A DNA stretch of 33,017 bases from Candidatus Fermentithermobacillaceae bacterium (GTDB taxonomy: Bacteria; Bacillota; Sulfobacillia; Fermentithermobacillales; Fermentithermobacillaceae): assembly GCA_012840345.1 (NCBI GenBank), contig DULO01000024.1:1-33017 (forward strand), written 5' to 3'. The notes under the pieces were generated by a model, which was given only the letters and a program-made list of their open reading frames with translations, had not been told where the DNA came from and did no database searches. Of the stretch, positions 24,300-31,915 are shown piece by piece. Position numbers and translations under genes: made by a program. Position 1 is the first letter of the stretch; each line of letters begins with the position of its first letter.

Positions 24300-24334
24300 G
24301 ATTTTCGCTGACCGCACGACTACCCACAGTTGGA

Positions 24335-24412
24335 TGACCGAGACCGGGCGGCACTCTCAGGACCAGGCCGGCACTTTGAGCATCAGACCGGTACTTTGAG
24401 GATAGAAAACAG
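24335..24412. repeat. Three degenerate 22-24 bp units (ACC.GGCGGCACTYTSAG)
   Basis: GACCGGGCGGCACTCTCAG, GACCAGGCCGGCACTTTGAG and AGACCGGTACTTTGAGGA follow each other between the marR promoter and the MFS gene end. Confidence 0.6.
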
Positions 24413-24446
24413 CATCATGGTTTTTTGAGACGAGGTCGAGACCGAA

Positions 24447-25352
24447 TCATTGATTCTCCGAGACCGGCACTCCCCGAGTCTTGTTGATGGCGTTCGAGAT
24501 CAGCGCCAGCAGCGGGACCATCACCCCGAGGGTGCAATACGCCACTGGCGGCCCAAAGCGCCCCGCGATGGCCCCCGCAAACAGTATTCCGACCACCTCG
24601 CTCGCGCTGACTATCGAGGTTGCCAATCCCCACACCCGACCCGTCATTTCCGTTGGCGCCTCCTCTTGGATGCGAGTCATGAAGAGATTGGACAAGAAGG
24701 ATAGCGTCAACCCCTCTATCATCCCTACCGTCAGCACCACGGGGACGGACCTGTTTAGAGAGTAGCTAATCCACACCATTGCGGTGGGGATTATGAACCG
24801 GGTCGCCGGTTGACGTCTCAGCGTGTCGCCAAATCGAGCTAAAAGGAAGCCCGCCGCGAGATTCGCTCCCTGATAGAGGGATACGGCTACTCCGAAGGAC
24901 TCAGGTCCGACCTTTAAGACCGTCTCGAGGAACGGGTAGTAGATGGCGTTGGCTCCGTTTTGGCCTCCCATGTAGATGCAGTGGAGGATCATCGCAGCCA
25001 TGAGCCCTTTGTTGCTCCGAATGTACGTGTAGGATGCCTTCATGTCTCGGAGGAAGCTCCCGGACATTCGAGTTTTCAAGGCTGTCTGTTTCGTTCCGTC
25101 GGACGTCGCTTCAGCGTCCGTCCGGCCATGCATCGCGACAGCATCCGTCCTGCGGGATGCCGCGACAGCGCCCGTCGAGCCGGGCGCCATGACAACATCC
25201 GTCCCGTCGGGCGTCTTGACAGCATCCGTCCGCTCCTCACACCGGTCAGCACGCCGGTCTGCGCACCGGTCAGCACGCCGCTCAGCACGCCGGCCTCGGA
25301 ACACTTGAGTGGCTACCCAAATGCTCGGGTGCTCAGCTACCCGGATGTCCAA
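24447..25352 (-). pseudogene. C-terminal half of an MFS transporter
   Basis: The 210 C-terminal residues contain about six membrane helices with MFS C-half features (SFLRDMKASYTYIRSNKGLMAAMIL, FGVAVSLYQGANLAAGFLLARFGD, PTEMTGRVWGLATSIVSASEVVGILFAGAIAGRFG as landmarks). This resembles drug or siderophore exporters of the MFS_3 type. The N-terminal six helices are absent. In their place are about 85 residues encoded by degenerate repeats (RTDAV/GTDVV/RRADRC). The TTG at the ORF start has no ribosome site. Most likely a decayed transporter gene whose 5' half was lost and replaced by repeats. A half-transporter working as a dimer is possible but unlikely. Confidence 0.7.
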
Positions 25353-25440
25353 CTGCCCTGCTGCCCGCTGTCAGACTGCCTAGCTGGCCAAGCGTCCGAC
25401 TAACCGGCTACTCGCCTGCACCCCTGCCCGCCTACTTTCA
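25085..25440. repeat. Degenerate repeats replacing the 5' half of the MFS gene
   Basis: Units such as GCATCCGTC..GCGGG (25100-25235), CACCGGTCAGCACGCCG (25240-25295) and C.ACTGCC/GCTACCC variants (25315-25440) follow one another. On the minus strand the first two are read into the remaining MFS frame; the last lies outside it. Confidence 0.65.
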
Positions 25441-25531
25441 TCTGCTCCAGGAAACAGTAATCTAAGAGGAAACCGTTATGCATCGACGAATATCCTATAC
25501 ACGGCTGCATAATCGGGCCCCATAACGAAGA

Positions 25532-25562
25532 TTGGCCATAGTTAACTGTAAGTGCCTATAAT
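25532..25562 (+). promoter_or_regulatory. Predicted promoter of the rocB-like gene
   Basis: A perfect TATAAT (25557-25562) has TTGGCC (25532-25537) 19 bases upstream, slightly long. It argues that translation starts downstream at GTG 25606 rather than at the ATG that overlaps the -10 box. Confidence 0.5.
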
Positions 25563-25605
25563 GAGTTCCGGAGAACGGCCAGGGCAGGAGGGAGGTCTGC
25601 GGCCC

Positions 25606-27243
25606 GTGAACACGAAGAGAATGTACGATTTCCTGCTGGAGCTAGCCAAGATCCCCAGCGTCTCGCCCAGCGTCGAAGAGAAACGGGCTGCTGAGACTAT
25701 ATATAACGCTCTCCTTGAGGAATCCTATTTCAAGGCTAACAGCGGCGACCTGCGCCTGCTCCCGATCCCGGGAGACCAGTTCGAGCGCCAGACCGTCTTC
25801 GCCATGGTGAGGGCGGAGCCCCGCACGCCCAGGACAGTCCTCATAATCGGCCACCTTGACGTCGTCGAAACCCGCGAGGCCCGGGAGCTGGCGGACCTTG
25901 CGTTCGACCCCGAGGAGTACACGCGCCAGCTGTCCCGTCGGATGCTCCCCCAAAGCGCCCGCGTCGACCTCGAATCGGGGCATTTCCTTTTCGGTCGCGG
26001 GGTCTTCGATATGAAGTGCGGTGTCGCGGCGGCTGTGGAACTCATCAGGAAAGTCTCTCAAGACCCAAAGAGCCTCGAGTGCAACCTGCTGTTCTTGGCT
26101 GTGTGCGATGAGGAGAACCAGTCCGCAGGTATGTTGTCCGCGGTGGAGCACTTGATCCGGATACGGGAAGAGGAAGGCCTTGAGTTTCTCGCGTGCGTCA
26201 ACACCGAAGGGGAGACTCAGAAGTACGCCGGCGACTCGAACAGGTACGTGTCCTTGGGCACGGTCGGAAAGATGATGCCCGTGTTCTACTGTGTCGGGCG
26301 AGAGAGCCACGTCGGGTCCCACTACGAGGGGTTTAACGCCATTCTCCTGGCGTCCGCCGTCAACATGATTCTGGAAGGATCTCCCGAATGGGCCGACAGA
26401 GTGGGCGACGAGACCTATCCGCCTCCGACGGCCCTAAAACACCGGGACTTGAGGGACGAATACTCGGTCACCCTCCCGGCCCGCGCCGTCACCTATTTCA
26501 ATTACCTCTTTGTCAACAAGACTCCGGGCAAAGTGGTTGAAATGATGAAGCGGGCGGCGGAGGACGCCTTCGACATGGCGCTGGAGCGGATGCGGTACAG
26601 CGCCCGGCGGTTTTCGGCAGAGGGTGGCGGCCCGGTGGAGATTCAGTGGCGTCCAAAGGTGATTTCCTATAAGGAACTGGTGGACAGCGTACGGAAGACG
26701 TTCGGGGATTATCTGGACCAGCATATCAGCCGGTTTGTCGACGGCCTGCCCGCCGATATGGATCCCAGAGACAAGTGCATAGCGGTCATCGGAGAGGTCC
26801 TCAGGCACTATGAGGACAAAGACCCGCAGATCATAGTCGGTTTCCTGCCGCCTTTCTATCCTCACAGGACTAACCTGCGACAGACTTCGAGAGAGCTGGC
26901 GATTATCCAGGCCGTGGAGGGGCTGATTGCGGAGGCCAAGGAGGTGTACGGCGAGACGCTCGCCGTGAACGAGCACTTTCTTGCCATAAGCGACCTGAGC
27001 TACGTGGGATTCCAGGGGAGCCGGGACGACATCCAGCCTCTCATCGAGAACACGCCGGGGTGGGGGAAGGTCTACAACCTGCCGGTGGAAGCCCTGCTCA
27101 AGCTGGATATTCCGGTGGTCAACATCGGCCCGTCGGGACGGGACGCCCACAAGTACACGGAGAGGCTGGACCTCAAGTACTACATGGGAGCTTACCCGAG
27201 GTTGTTGGAGTCTTTCGTTCGTAGGCTTGCGGTTATGCTGTGA
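25606..27243 (+). CDS. RocB-type M20 family peptidase/deacylase
   Basis: A cytoplasmic zinc hydrolase of the M20 family, closest by pattern to RocB of arginine utilisation, whose substrate is unsettled. Metal-site motifs are in the usual order: GHLDVV (H83), GRGVFDMKCG (D135) and CDEENQSAG (E169/E170), then NTEGE near 204 and NIGPSGRDAHKYTERLD near the end. About 545 residues fits RocB (around 560) and is longer than ArgE or DapE. The GTG at 25606 has GGAGGGAGG 9 bases upstream; GTG 25552 and ATG 25561 lie in or before the predicted promoter. It is followed by, but probably not co-transcribed with, the etf operon; the 250-base gap contains a copy of its own 3' end. Confidence 0.85.
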   Translation: MNTKRMYDFLLELAKIPSVSPSVEEKRAAETIYNALLEESYFKANSGDLRLLPIPGDQFERQTVFAMVRAEPRTPRTVLIIGHLDVVETREARELADLAFDPEEYTRQLSRRMLPQSARVDLESGHFLFGRGVFDMKCGVAAAVELIRKVSQDPKSLECNLLFLAVCDEENQSAGMLSAVEHLIRIREEEGLEFLACVNTEGETQKYAGDSNRYVSLGTVGKMMPVFYCVGRESHVGSHYEGFNAILLASAVNMILEGSPEWADRVGDETYPPPTALKHRDLRDEYSVTLPARAVTYFNYLFVNKTPGKVVEMMKRAAEDAFDMALERMRYSARRFSAEGGGPVEIQWRPKVISYKELVDSVRKTFGDYLDQHISRFVDGLPADMDPRDKCIAVIGEVLRHYEDKDPQIIVGFLPPFYPHRTNLRQTSRELAIIQAVEGLIAEAKEVYGETLAVNEHFLAISDLSYVGFQGSRDDIQPLIENTPGWGKVYNLPVEALLKLDIPVVNIGPSGRDAHKYTERLDLKYYMGAYPRLLESFVRRLAVML

Positions 27244-27296
27244 TTACTCCTCGACTGTTGGAATGCCTCATCCAAAGACTTGCGGCTTTGCTGCGG
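27201..27296. repeat. Degenerate duplication of the rocB 3' end
   Basis: The last codons (GGCTTGCGGTTATGCTG, ending 27240) reappear 52 bases later as GACTTGCGGCTTTGCTG (27279-27295 region), preceded by the matching TGTTGGA. The rest of 27297-27493 holds small repeats (CCATCTGCCATCTGC, GACAACGGACAACCGACAAC) and no gene. Confidence 0.7.
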
Positions 27297-27493
27297 CAGC
27301 TCCCTCTTAGCCACTTCCTCAATAGCAGCAGGACTTAGAAATCACAAAGTTGAAAGTATCGTTTATCCGCCATCTGCCATCTGCTGCGGGAATTCTCGAG
27401 ATTGATAGGCAGAGCCTTGAAACGGCGGGAATCGAGCATACGTCTGTTCGGACAACGGACAACCGACAACCGAACGAAGTGGGTGCCGGCTCA

Positions 27494-28297
27494 ATGAACA
27501 TCATAGTCTGCATCAAACAGGTCCCAAGCACGTCAAACGTTGAAGTTGACCCGGTCACCGGCGTCCTTAAGCGCGAGGGCACCAAAACCAAGATGAACCC
27601 CTACGACCTGTTCGCTCTGGAGCAGGCTTTCCAACTGAGAGAACGGTACGGCGGGACGGTGGCCGTCCTGACTATGGGGCCTAACCAGGCGAGAGAAGTC
27701 CTACATGAAGCTTTGTACATGGGGGCGGACTCGGCCGTCTTGGCCAGCGACAGGCGGTTCGCGGGAGCTGACGTCCTGGCGACCAGCTACACCCTGGCGC
27801 AGTGTGTCCGCAAGATGGGCAAGTACGACCTCATAATTTGCGGAAAGCAGACCACTGACGGGGACACGGCTCAAGTCGGGCCGGAAATGGCCGAGTTGCT
27901 GGGGATTCCTCACGCATGCAACGTGATCTCGGTGGAGGGATTCTCGGAGGACACCTCCTCCGGCGGCGCCCTCGTCGTCAAAGTCAACATGGACGACAGC
28001 ATCTACACCCTCAAGATGAAAGCGCCTTGCCTAATTACCGTGGACAAAGACGTCAACACTCCCCGTCTTCCGTCTTATCTTCGCAGGAAGAAGGCAGGAG
28101 ATGCTCAGTTGTTGGTGTGGAACATGGACGACTTGCCTGATCAGGATGAGTCCCACTACGGGCTTACTGGTTCCCCGACTCAGGTGGAGAAGGTTTTTCC
28201 GCCGGAAGTGAAGCGGGACCGGGAGTGTTTCACTGGAAGCGGGGAAGAGCTTGCCGACCGGCTCTATTCGTTGCTACGGGAGAAAAAGAGGATCTAA
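27494..28297 (+). CDS. etfB: Electron transfer flavoprotein beta subunit
   Basis: EtfB is the smaller subunit of the cytoplasmic electron-transfer flavoprotein; in bifurcating types it carries the second FAD. The start MNIIVCIKQVPSTSNVEVDP is diagnostic, as are KMNPYDLFALEQAFQLRE and the nucleotide region ICGKQTTDGDTAQVGPEMAELLG (about 112-134). VKVNMDDSIYTLKMKAPCLITVDKDVNTPRLPSYLRRKKA is the family C-terminal block. The ATG at 27494 is the family start; the frame is open upstream but not conserved. Length 267 is normal. It is followed by etfA and a GlcD-type oxidase, the order of acetogen lctBCD. Confidence 0.93.
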   Translation: MNIIVCIKQVPSTSNVEVDPVTGVLKREGTKTKMNPYDLFALEQAFQLRERYGGTVAVLTMGPNQAREVLHEALYMGADSAVLASDRRFAGADVLATSYTLAQCVRKMGKYDLIICGKQTTDGDTAQVGPEMAELLGIPHACNVISVEGFSEDTSSGGALVVKVNMDDSIYTLKMKAPCLITVDKDVNTPRLPSYLRRKKAGDAQLLVWNMDDLPDQDESHYGLTGSPTQVEKVFPPEVKRDRECFTGSGEELADRLYSLLREKKRI

Positions 28298-28423
28298 GGC
28301 CCGCTGGGTCGACTGAGTTCGCTGACGCCATTAGATGTCAGCACCGGGACGTCATCGTACGTCAGCAGCGGTCCGGCTACTCGTCGCGGATATGCGAATA
28401 GAAAGATGATCTAAGGTGACGCT
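28279..28423. repeat. Repeat-filled spacer carrying a copy of the etfB end
   Basis: AGAAAAAGAGGATCTAAGG at the etfB stop recurs as AATAGAAAGATGATCTAAGG at 28397-28416, where it now supplies the AAGG ribosome site of etfA. Between them GACGTCATCGTACGTCAGCAG/GACGCCATTAGATGTCAGCA units are repeated. Confidence 0.75.
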
Positions 28424-29737
28424 ATGGCACACATTGAAGTCAATCAGCAAAAGGTGACGCCGGAGATTGCGGAGAGGCTTGCGTCCGTCTGTCCGTTCGG
28501 CGCCATCGTCGTGAGTGAGAAGGGCCTCGTTATTGACGATAGCTGCAGGATGTGCCGGATGTGCCTCAAGGCCGATAAGGACGGCGTACTCTCCCTTGTG
28601 GAAGACAGACCTGCGGGGAAGCGCCTTGGAGGATCCGGTGCGGGCAAGCCTGCGGGAGACAGGTCGCCTAGAGACACGCCTGAGGCAGACAGGCCCGATG
28701 GAGACAAGCTCACCGCAACCATCGACAAGAGCGCTTGGCGCGGGATAGCCGTCCTCGCTGAGTGCTCGGGCGATTCGGTCCACCCGATCACGTTGGAGCT
28801 CCTGGGAAAGGCGCTTGAGATGGCCGCGCCTGCCCGTCCGCGCACGCCCGTCTACGTGGTTCTCGCCGGGTGGAGCCTGTCTTCCGCGGTCCAAGACCTC
28901 AGATATTACGGCGCGGATAGGATCTACGTCTATGACGACAAGTCCCTGGAGCATTTCGAACCTCTCCGCTACACCTCGTGCATAGCGGATTTTGTTCGGA
29001 AGGTGAAGCCGTCGGTCCTCATGGCGGGCGCGACGAGCATGGGCCGTTCTCTGGCTCCGAGGATCGCCGCGCGCTTCAGGACGGGCATCACTGCCGATTG
29101 CACAGGGCTCGCCCTTCGCGAGAACAGCGACCTCGTCCAGACCAGACCGGCTTTCGGCGGCAACATCATGGCGCAGATAGTGACTCCCCGAACCAGGCCA
29201 CAACTGTGTACCGTGAGGTACAGGGTCTTTGGCGAGGCTCCCAAACGAGAGCATCCGACTGCCCAGGTCGAGGTCATGCCGGTCCCGGATGGACTGGACG
29301 AGGTCGGCGCCTGTGTCCTGGACGCCCTGGCCAAGCCGAAGGAACTGGATATTTCCGGAGCGGAAGTAATCGTCGCGGCGGGGCGAGGGGTCAAAGATGA
29401 AGCGGGGCTCGACCTCGTGAGGAAACTGGCCGACATGCTGGGCGCTCAGTTGGCTTGTACCAGGCCGATGGTGGAAAGAGGCTGGTTTGACCCCAGGAGG
29501 CAGATCGGGCTTTCCGGCAGGACCGTCAAGCCGAAGTTGATTATCACTGTAGGCGTCTCGGGCGCCGTGCAATTTGCGGCGGGCATGAACCAGTCGGAGT
29601 GCATCGTCTCGATAAACAACGATCCGGAAGCGAGCATCTTCAACATCTCCCACGTGGGGCTAGTAGGCGACTTGTATGAGGTGCTGCCGGCTTTCATGGA
29701 GAGGGTTGAACAGGGAGTCTTGCCCGCGTCTAAGTAG
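28424..29737 (+). CDS. etfA: Electron transfer flavoprotein alpha subunit with N-terminal iron-sulfur domain
   Basis: EtfA binds FAD and passes electrons between EtfB and the partner dehydrogenase. An N-terminal ferredoxin-like segment has four cysteines, C23 (CPFGAI) and C41/C44/C47 (CRMCRMC), enough for one 4Fe-4S cluster. A low-complexity Gly/Pro/Asp/Arg linker follows (about 64-94). The EtfA core (about 98-437) ends in the FAD domain: GRGVKDEAGLDLVRKLADMLGA, TRPMVERGW, GVSGAVQFAAGM and NNDPEASIFNISHVGLVGD. Such ferredoxin-EtfA fusions occur in electron-confurcating lactate dehydrogenase (LctC) and related complexes of anaerobes. The linker looks like another in-gene repeat expansion. Confidence 0.92.
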   Translation: MAHIEVNQQKVTPEIAERLASVCPFGAIVVSEKGLVIDDSCRMCRMCLKADKDGVLSLVEDRPAGKRLGGSGAGKPAGDRSPRDTPEADRPDGDKLTATIDKSAWRGIAVLAECSGDSVHPITLELLGKALEMAAPARPRTPVYVVLAGWSLSSAVQDLRYYGADRIYVYDDKSLEHFEPLRYTSCIADFVRKVKPSVLMAGATSMGRSLAPRIAARFRTGITADCTGLALRENSDLVQTRPAFGGNIMAQIVTPRTRPQLCTVRYRVFGEAPKREHPTAQVEVMPVPDGLDEVGACVLDALAKPKELDISGAEVIVAAGRGVKDEAGLDLVRKLADMLGAQLACTRPMVERGWFDPRRQIGLSGRTVKPKLIITVGVSGAVQFAAGMNQSECIVSINNDPEASIFNISHVGLVGDLYEVLPAFMERVEQGVLPASK

Positions 29738-29795
29738 AGGAATGAACATGGACTGTTGCCCTCGTACATAGAGAGGGAACATGGAGTGTGGCGCT
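29694..29795. repeat. Three degenerate copies of the etfA 3' end
   Basis: ATGGAGAGGGTTGAACAGGG (end of etfA), AGAGGAATGAACATGGACTG and TAGAGAGGGAACATGGAGTG follow at about 35-base spacing, each continuing with a TTGCCC- or TGGCGC-like piece. The last copy provides the start region of the oxidase gene. Confidence 0.6.
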
Positions 29796-31202
29796 ATGCA
29801 GACCACTAATCTAAACAGGGTCGAACCTGCGGATTTGGAATATCTGAGGAGTTTCATCCCGGCCAAAAGGATGCTGGTCGGTGCCGATATCAGCCCAGAC
29901 TATGCCCACGACGAACTCGGCGGAGTAAAGAGCGCTCCCGATGTGCTAATTCGTGTCCAGTCGGCGGAGGAGGTCTCCAAGATCCTCTCGTACGCCAACA
30001 AGAGGCTACTGCCTGTGGTTACTCGTGGAGCGGGGACGGGGTTAGTCGGCGGCGCCGTCGCGGTGATGGGCGGGATCATGATTGAGACTACGCCCATGAA
30101 CCGGATCCTCGAGCTAGACGAGCAAAACATGACCGTGACCGTGGAACCCGGCGTCTTGTTGATGGATCTGGCCAAGTACGTGCAGGAGCGGGGGTACATG
30201 TATCCTCCTGACCCCGGCGAAACTTCGGCCACGATCGGAGGCAATATCAGCACTAACGCCGGAGGCATGCGGGCTGTTAAGTACGGGGTCACCCGGGACT
30301 ACGTGTTGTCCCTTACCGCCGTGCTGCCGACCGGCGAAATCGAGACCTTCGGCTCGAAGGTAGTCAAGAATAGTTCAGGCTATAGCATCAAAGACCTGCT
30401 AATTGGTTCCGAGGGGACTTTGGCTGTCATCGTGTCGGCGACGCTCAAGATTATTCCTTTTCCCAAAGAAATCGTCAGCCTGCTTGCGCCGTTTCCTACG
30501 TTTCAAGCGGCCGTCTCGACCGTCCCGGAGCTTATCCGCTCAGGTACTGACCCAACTGCCGTTGAGTTCCTGACCCGCGAGGTCATATCGCTGGCAGAAG
30601 ACTACCTGGGAAAGCGCTTCCCGCGCATCGACGGTGATACCGCGCTGTTGCTCACGTATGACGGGTTTTCCGCGCAAGAAGTGCGGGAGCGGATGGACCG
30701 GGCGTCCGAGCTCTGCATCGAGAGAGGCGCCTACGACGTCTACATCGTGGACACCGAGGAGCGCCGGGCGTCCGTCTGGACAGCCCGGGGGGCGTTCTTG
30801 GAGGCGATCAAGTCCTCGACTACCGAGTTTGACGAGTGCGACGTGGTGGTTCCCAGGAGCAAGGTTGTGGATTTCACGGAGTGCATCAATGAGTTGTCTG
30901 GGAAGCTTGGGCTGAGAATCCCGTATTTCGGACACGCTGGCGATGGAAACCTGCACGTGTACTTCTGTCGTGACGGTCTGGATGAGGATGTTTGGGGGTC
31001 CAAGCTCCAGGAAGGATTTGATGCCTTGTACTCCAGGGCTGTGGAGCTGGGCGGGATGGTCTCCGGCGAGCACGGCATCGGTTTCGCCAAGAGGGAGTAC
31101 CTCGCAAAACGGCTCGGCCCCACTCAAATGGAACTGATGCGTCGCATCAAGAAGGCGTTTGACCCCAACGGGGTCCTGAACCCGCAGAAGGTTTGTACCT
31201 GA
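29781..31202 (+). CDS. FAD-linked 2-hydroxyacid dehydrogenase, GlcD/D-LDH type
   Basis: A cytoplasmic flavoenzyme oxidising lactate, glycolate or a similar 2-hydroxyacid. The FAD-binding domain (about 40-220) shows TRGAGTGLVGGAV and PPDPGETSATIGGNISTNAGG; the FAD-oxidase C-terminal domain (about 220-465) shows HAGDGNLHVYF (about 384) and SGEHGIGFAKREYL (about 427), and the end DPNGVLNPQKV is typical. Length 473 is normal. Directly after etfB and etfA this matches lctD of acetogens, in which EtfAB drive lactate oxidation by NAD with reduced ferredoxin. The substrate is inferred. An ATG at 29796 with GGAG 9 bases upstream is an equally good start. Confidence 0.9.
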   Translation: MECGAMQTTNLNRVEPADLEYLRSFIPAKRMLVGADISPDYAHDELGGVKSAPDVLIRVQSAEEVSKILSYANKRLLPVVTRGAGTGLVGGAVAVMGGIMIETTPMNRILELDEQNMTVTVEPGVLLMDLAKYVQERGYMYPPDPGETSATIGGNISTNAGGMRAVKYGVTRDYVLSLTAVLPTGEIETFGSKVVKNSSGYSIKDLLIGSEGTLAVIVSATLKIIPFPKEIVSLLAPFPTFQAAVSTVPELIRSGTDPTAVEFLTREVISLAEDYLGKRFPRIDGDTALLLTYDGFSAQEVRERMDRASELCIERGAYDVYIVDTEERRASVWTARGAFLEAIKSSTTEFDECDVVVPRSKVVDFTECINELSGKLGLRIPYFGHAGDGNLHVYFCRDGLDEDVWGSKLQEGFDALYSRAVELGGMVSGEHGIGFAKREYLAKRLGPTQMELMRRIKKAFDPNGVLNPQKVCT

Positions 31203-31425
31203 ACATGATCGGCGCGATGGGTACGACGAGTGCGATGAGTACCATGAGTACGATAGTACAATGAGTTCGGCGCAGGGATTCTGGGAGAGATTCTCGGAGG
31301 GATCTTAGGCGAGAACCTGGGGGAGATTCTCCGAGAAATCCTAGGAGAGATTCTGAAGGTGATTCTGAGACAGATCCTGGCAGAGATCCTAGGGGGAACC
31401 TGGGAAAGATCCTGTGAGTAAACCC
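31203..31425. repeat. Two short tandem repeats after the oxidase gene
   Basis: First GTACGACGAGTGCGATGAGTACCATGAG-type 9-10 bp units (31218-31268; landmarks ATGAGTAC), then about a dozen 15-16 bp units of the form GAGATTCTCGGAGG/GAGATCCTAGGAGA (31275-31420). No gene is visible. Confidence 0.8.
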
Positions 31426-31438
31426 GGGAAGTTGTTGG

Positions 31439-31476
31439 AAACAGGCTACTGCGTGGGTGCAGTAGCCTGTTTTTTT
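31439..31476 (+). terminator. Rho-independent terminator of the etf/oxidase operon
   Basis: AAACAGGCTACTGC (31439-31452) pairs perfectly with GCAGTAGCCTGTTT (31459-31472) around a GTGGGT loop, followed by an unbroken T-run to 31476. It is the clearest terminator in the window. The A-run on the left arm is short, so it mainly serves the plus strand. Confidence 0.93.
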
Positions 31477-31479
31477 GAT

Positions 31480-31910
31480 CCCGGTCGGGGTGAGTCGTAG
31501 GAAAACTGCGACTGGGGTGGTGGCAGTAGTGGGATTCCTACTTCTCGCCGGGGTGAGTTGCAGGAAAACCACAACCGGACGTCGGCAGTGGGAAGTTTTC
31601 TACTACTGGTTCAGCGAAGTAGGAAGAAAGCTACTACTGGAAATCGGAAGCAGCAACAAATCTACAACTGGGTGACGGCAGTGGGATGATTTCTACTTCT
31701 GGCCGGGATGAGTTGTAGGAAAACTGCAACCGGGAGGCGGCAGTGGGATGATTTCTACTTCTGACCGGAGTGAGTTGTAAGAAAGCTGCAACCGGGCGAC
31801 GGCAGTGGGAAGATTTCTACTGCTGATCTCGGGAAGTAGAAAGAAATCTACGACTGGAAATCGGAAGTGGCAAGATATCTACAACTGGAAGCCGAGCGAT
31901 CAAAGACGCG
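31480..31910. repeat. Array of about 62-bp units containing covarying 19-base hairpins
   Basis: Units contain GTTGTAGGAAAACTGCAAC-like hairpins alternating with GTGGGATGATTTCTACTTCT-like segments, which resemble the same element in the opposite orientation. Hairpin copies lie at 31494-31512, 31557-31575, 31619-31637, 31712-31730, 31774-31792 and 31836-31851. The outer stem reads GTCG/CGAC, GTTG/CAAC or GTAG/CTAC. There are no spacers and no gene. Confidence 0.85.
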
Positions 31911-31915
31911 CACGG

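Noticed and set aside
28352-29653. Long minus-strand ORF (433 residues) opposite etfA
   Set aside because: Shadow of a certain etfA gene, caused by high GC and codon bias; the product is Arg/His-rich with no domain.
31475-31675. Small plus-strand ORF in the 62-bp array
   Set aside because: Encoded entirely by the repeat; no start signals.
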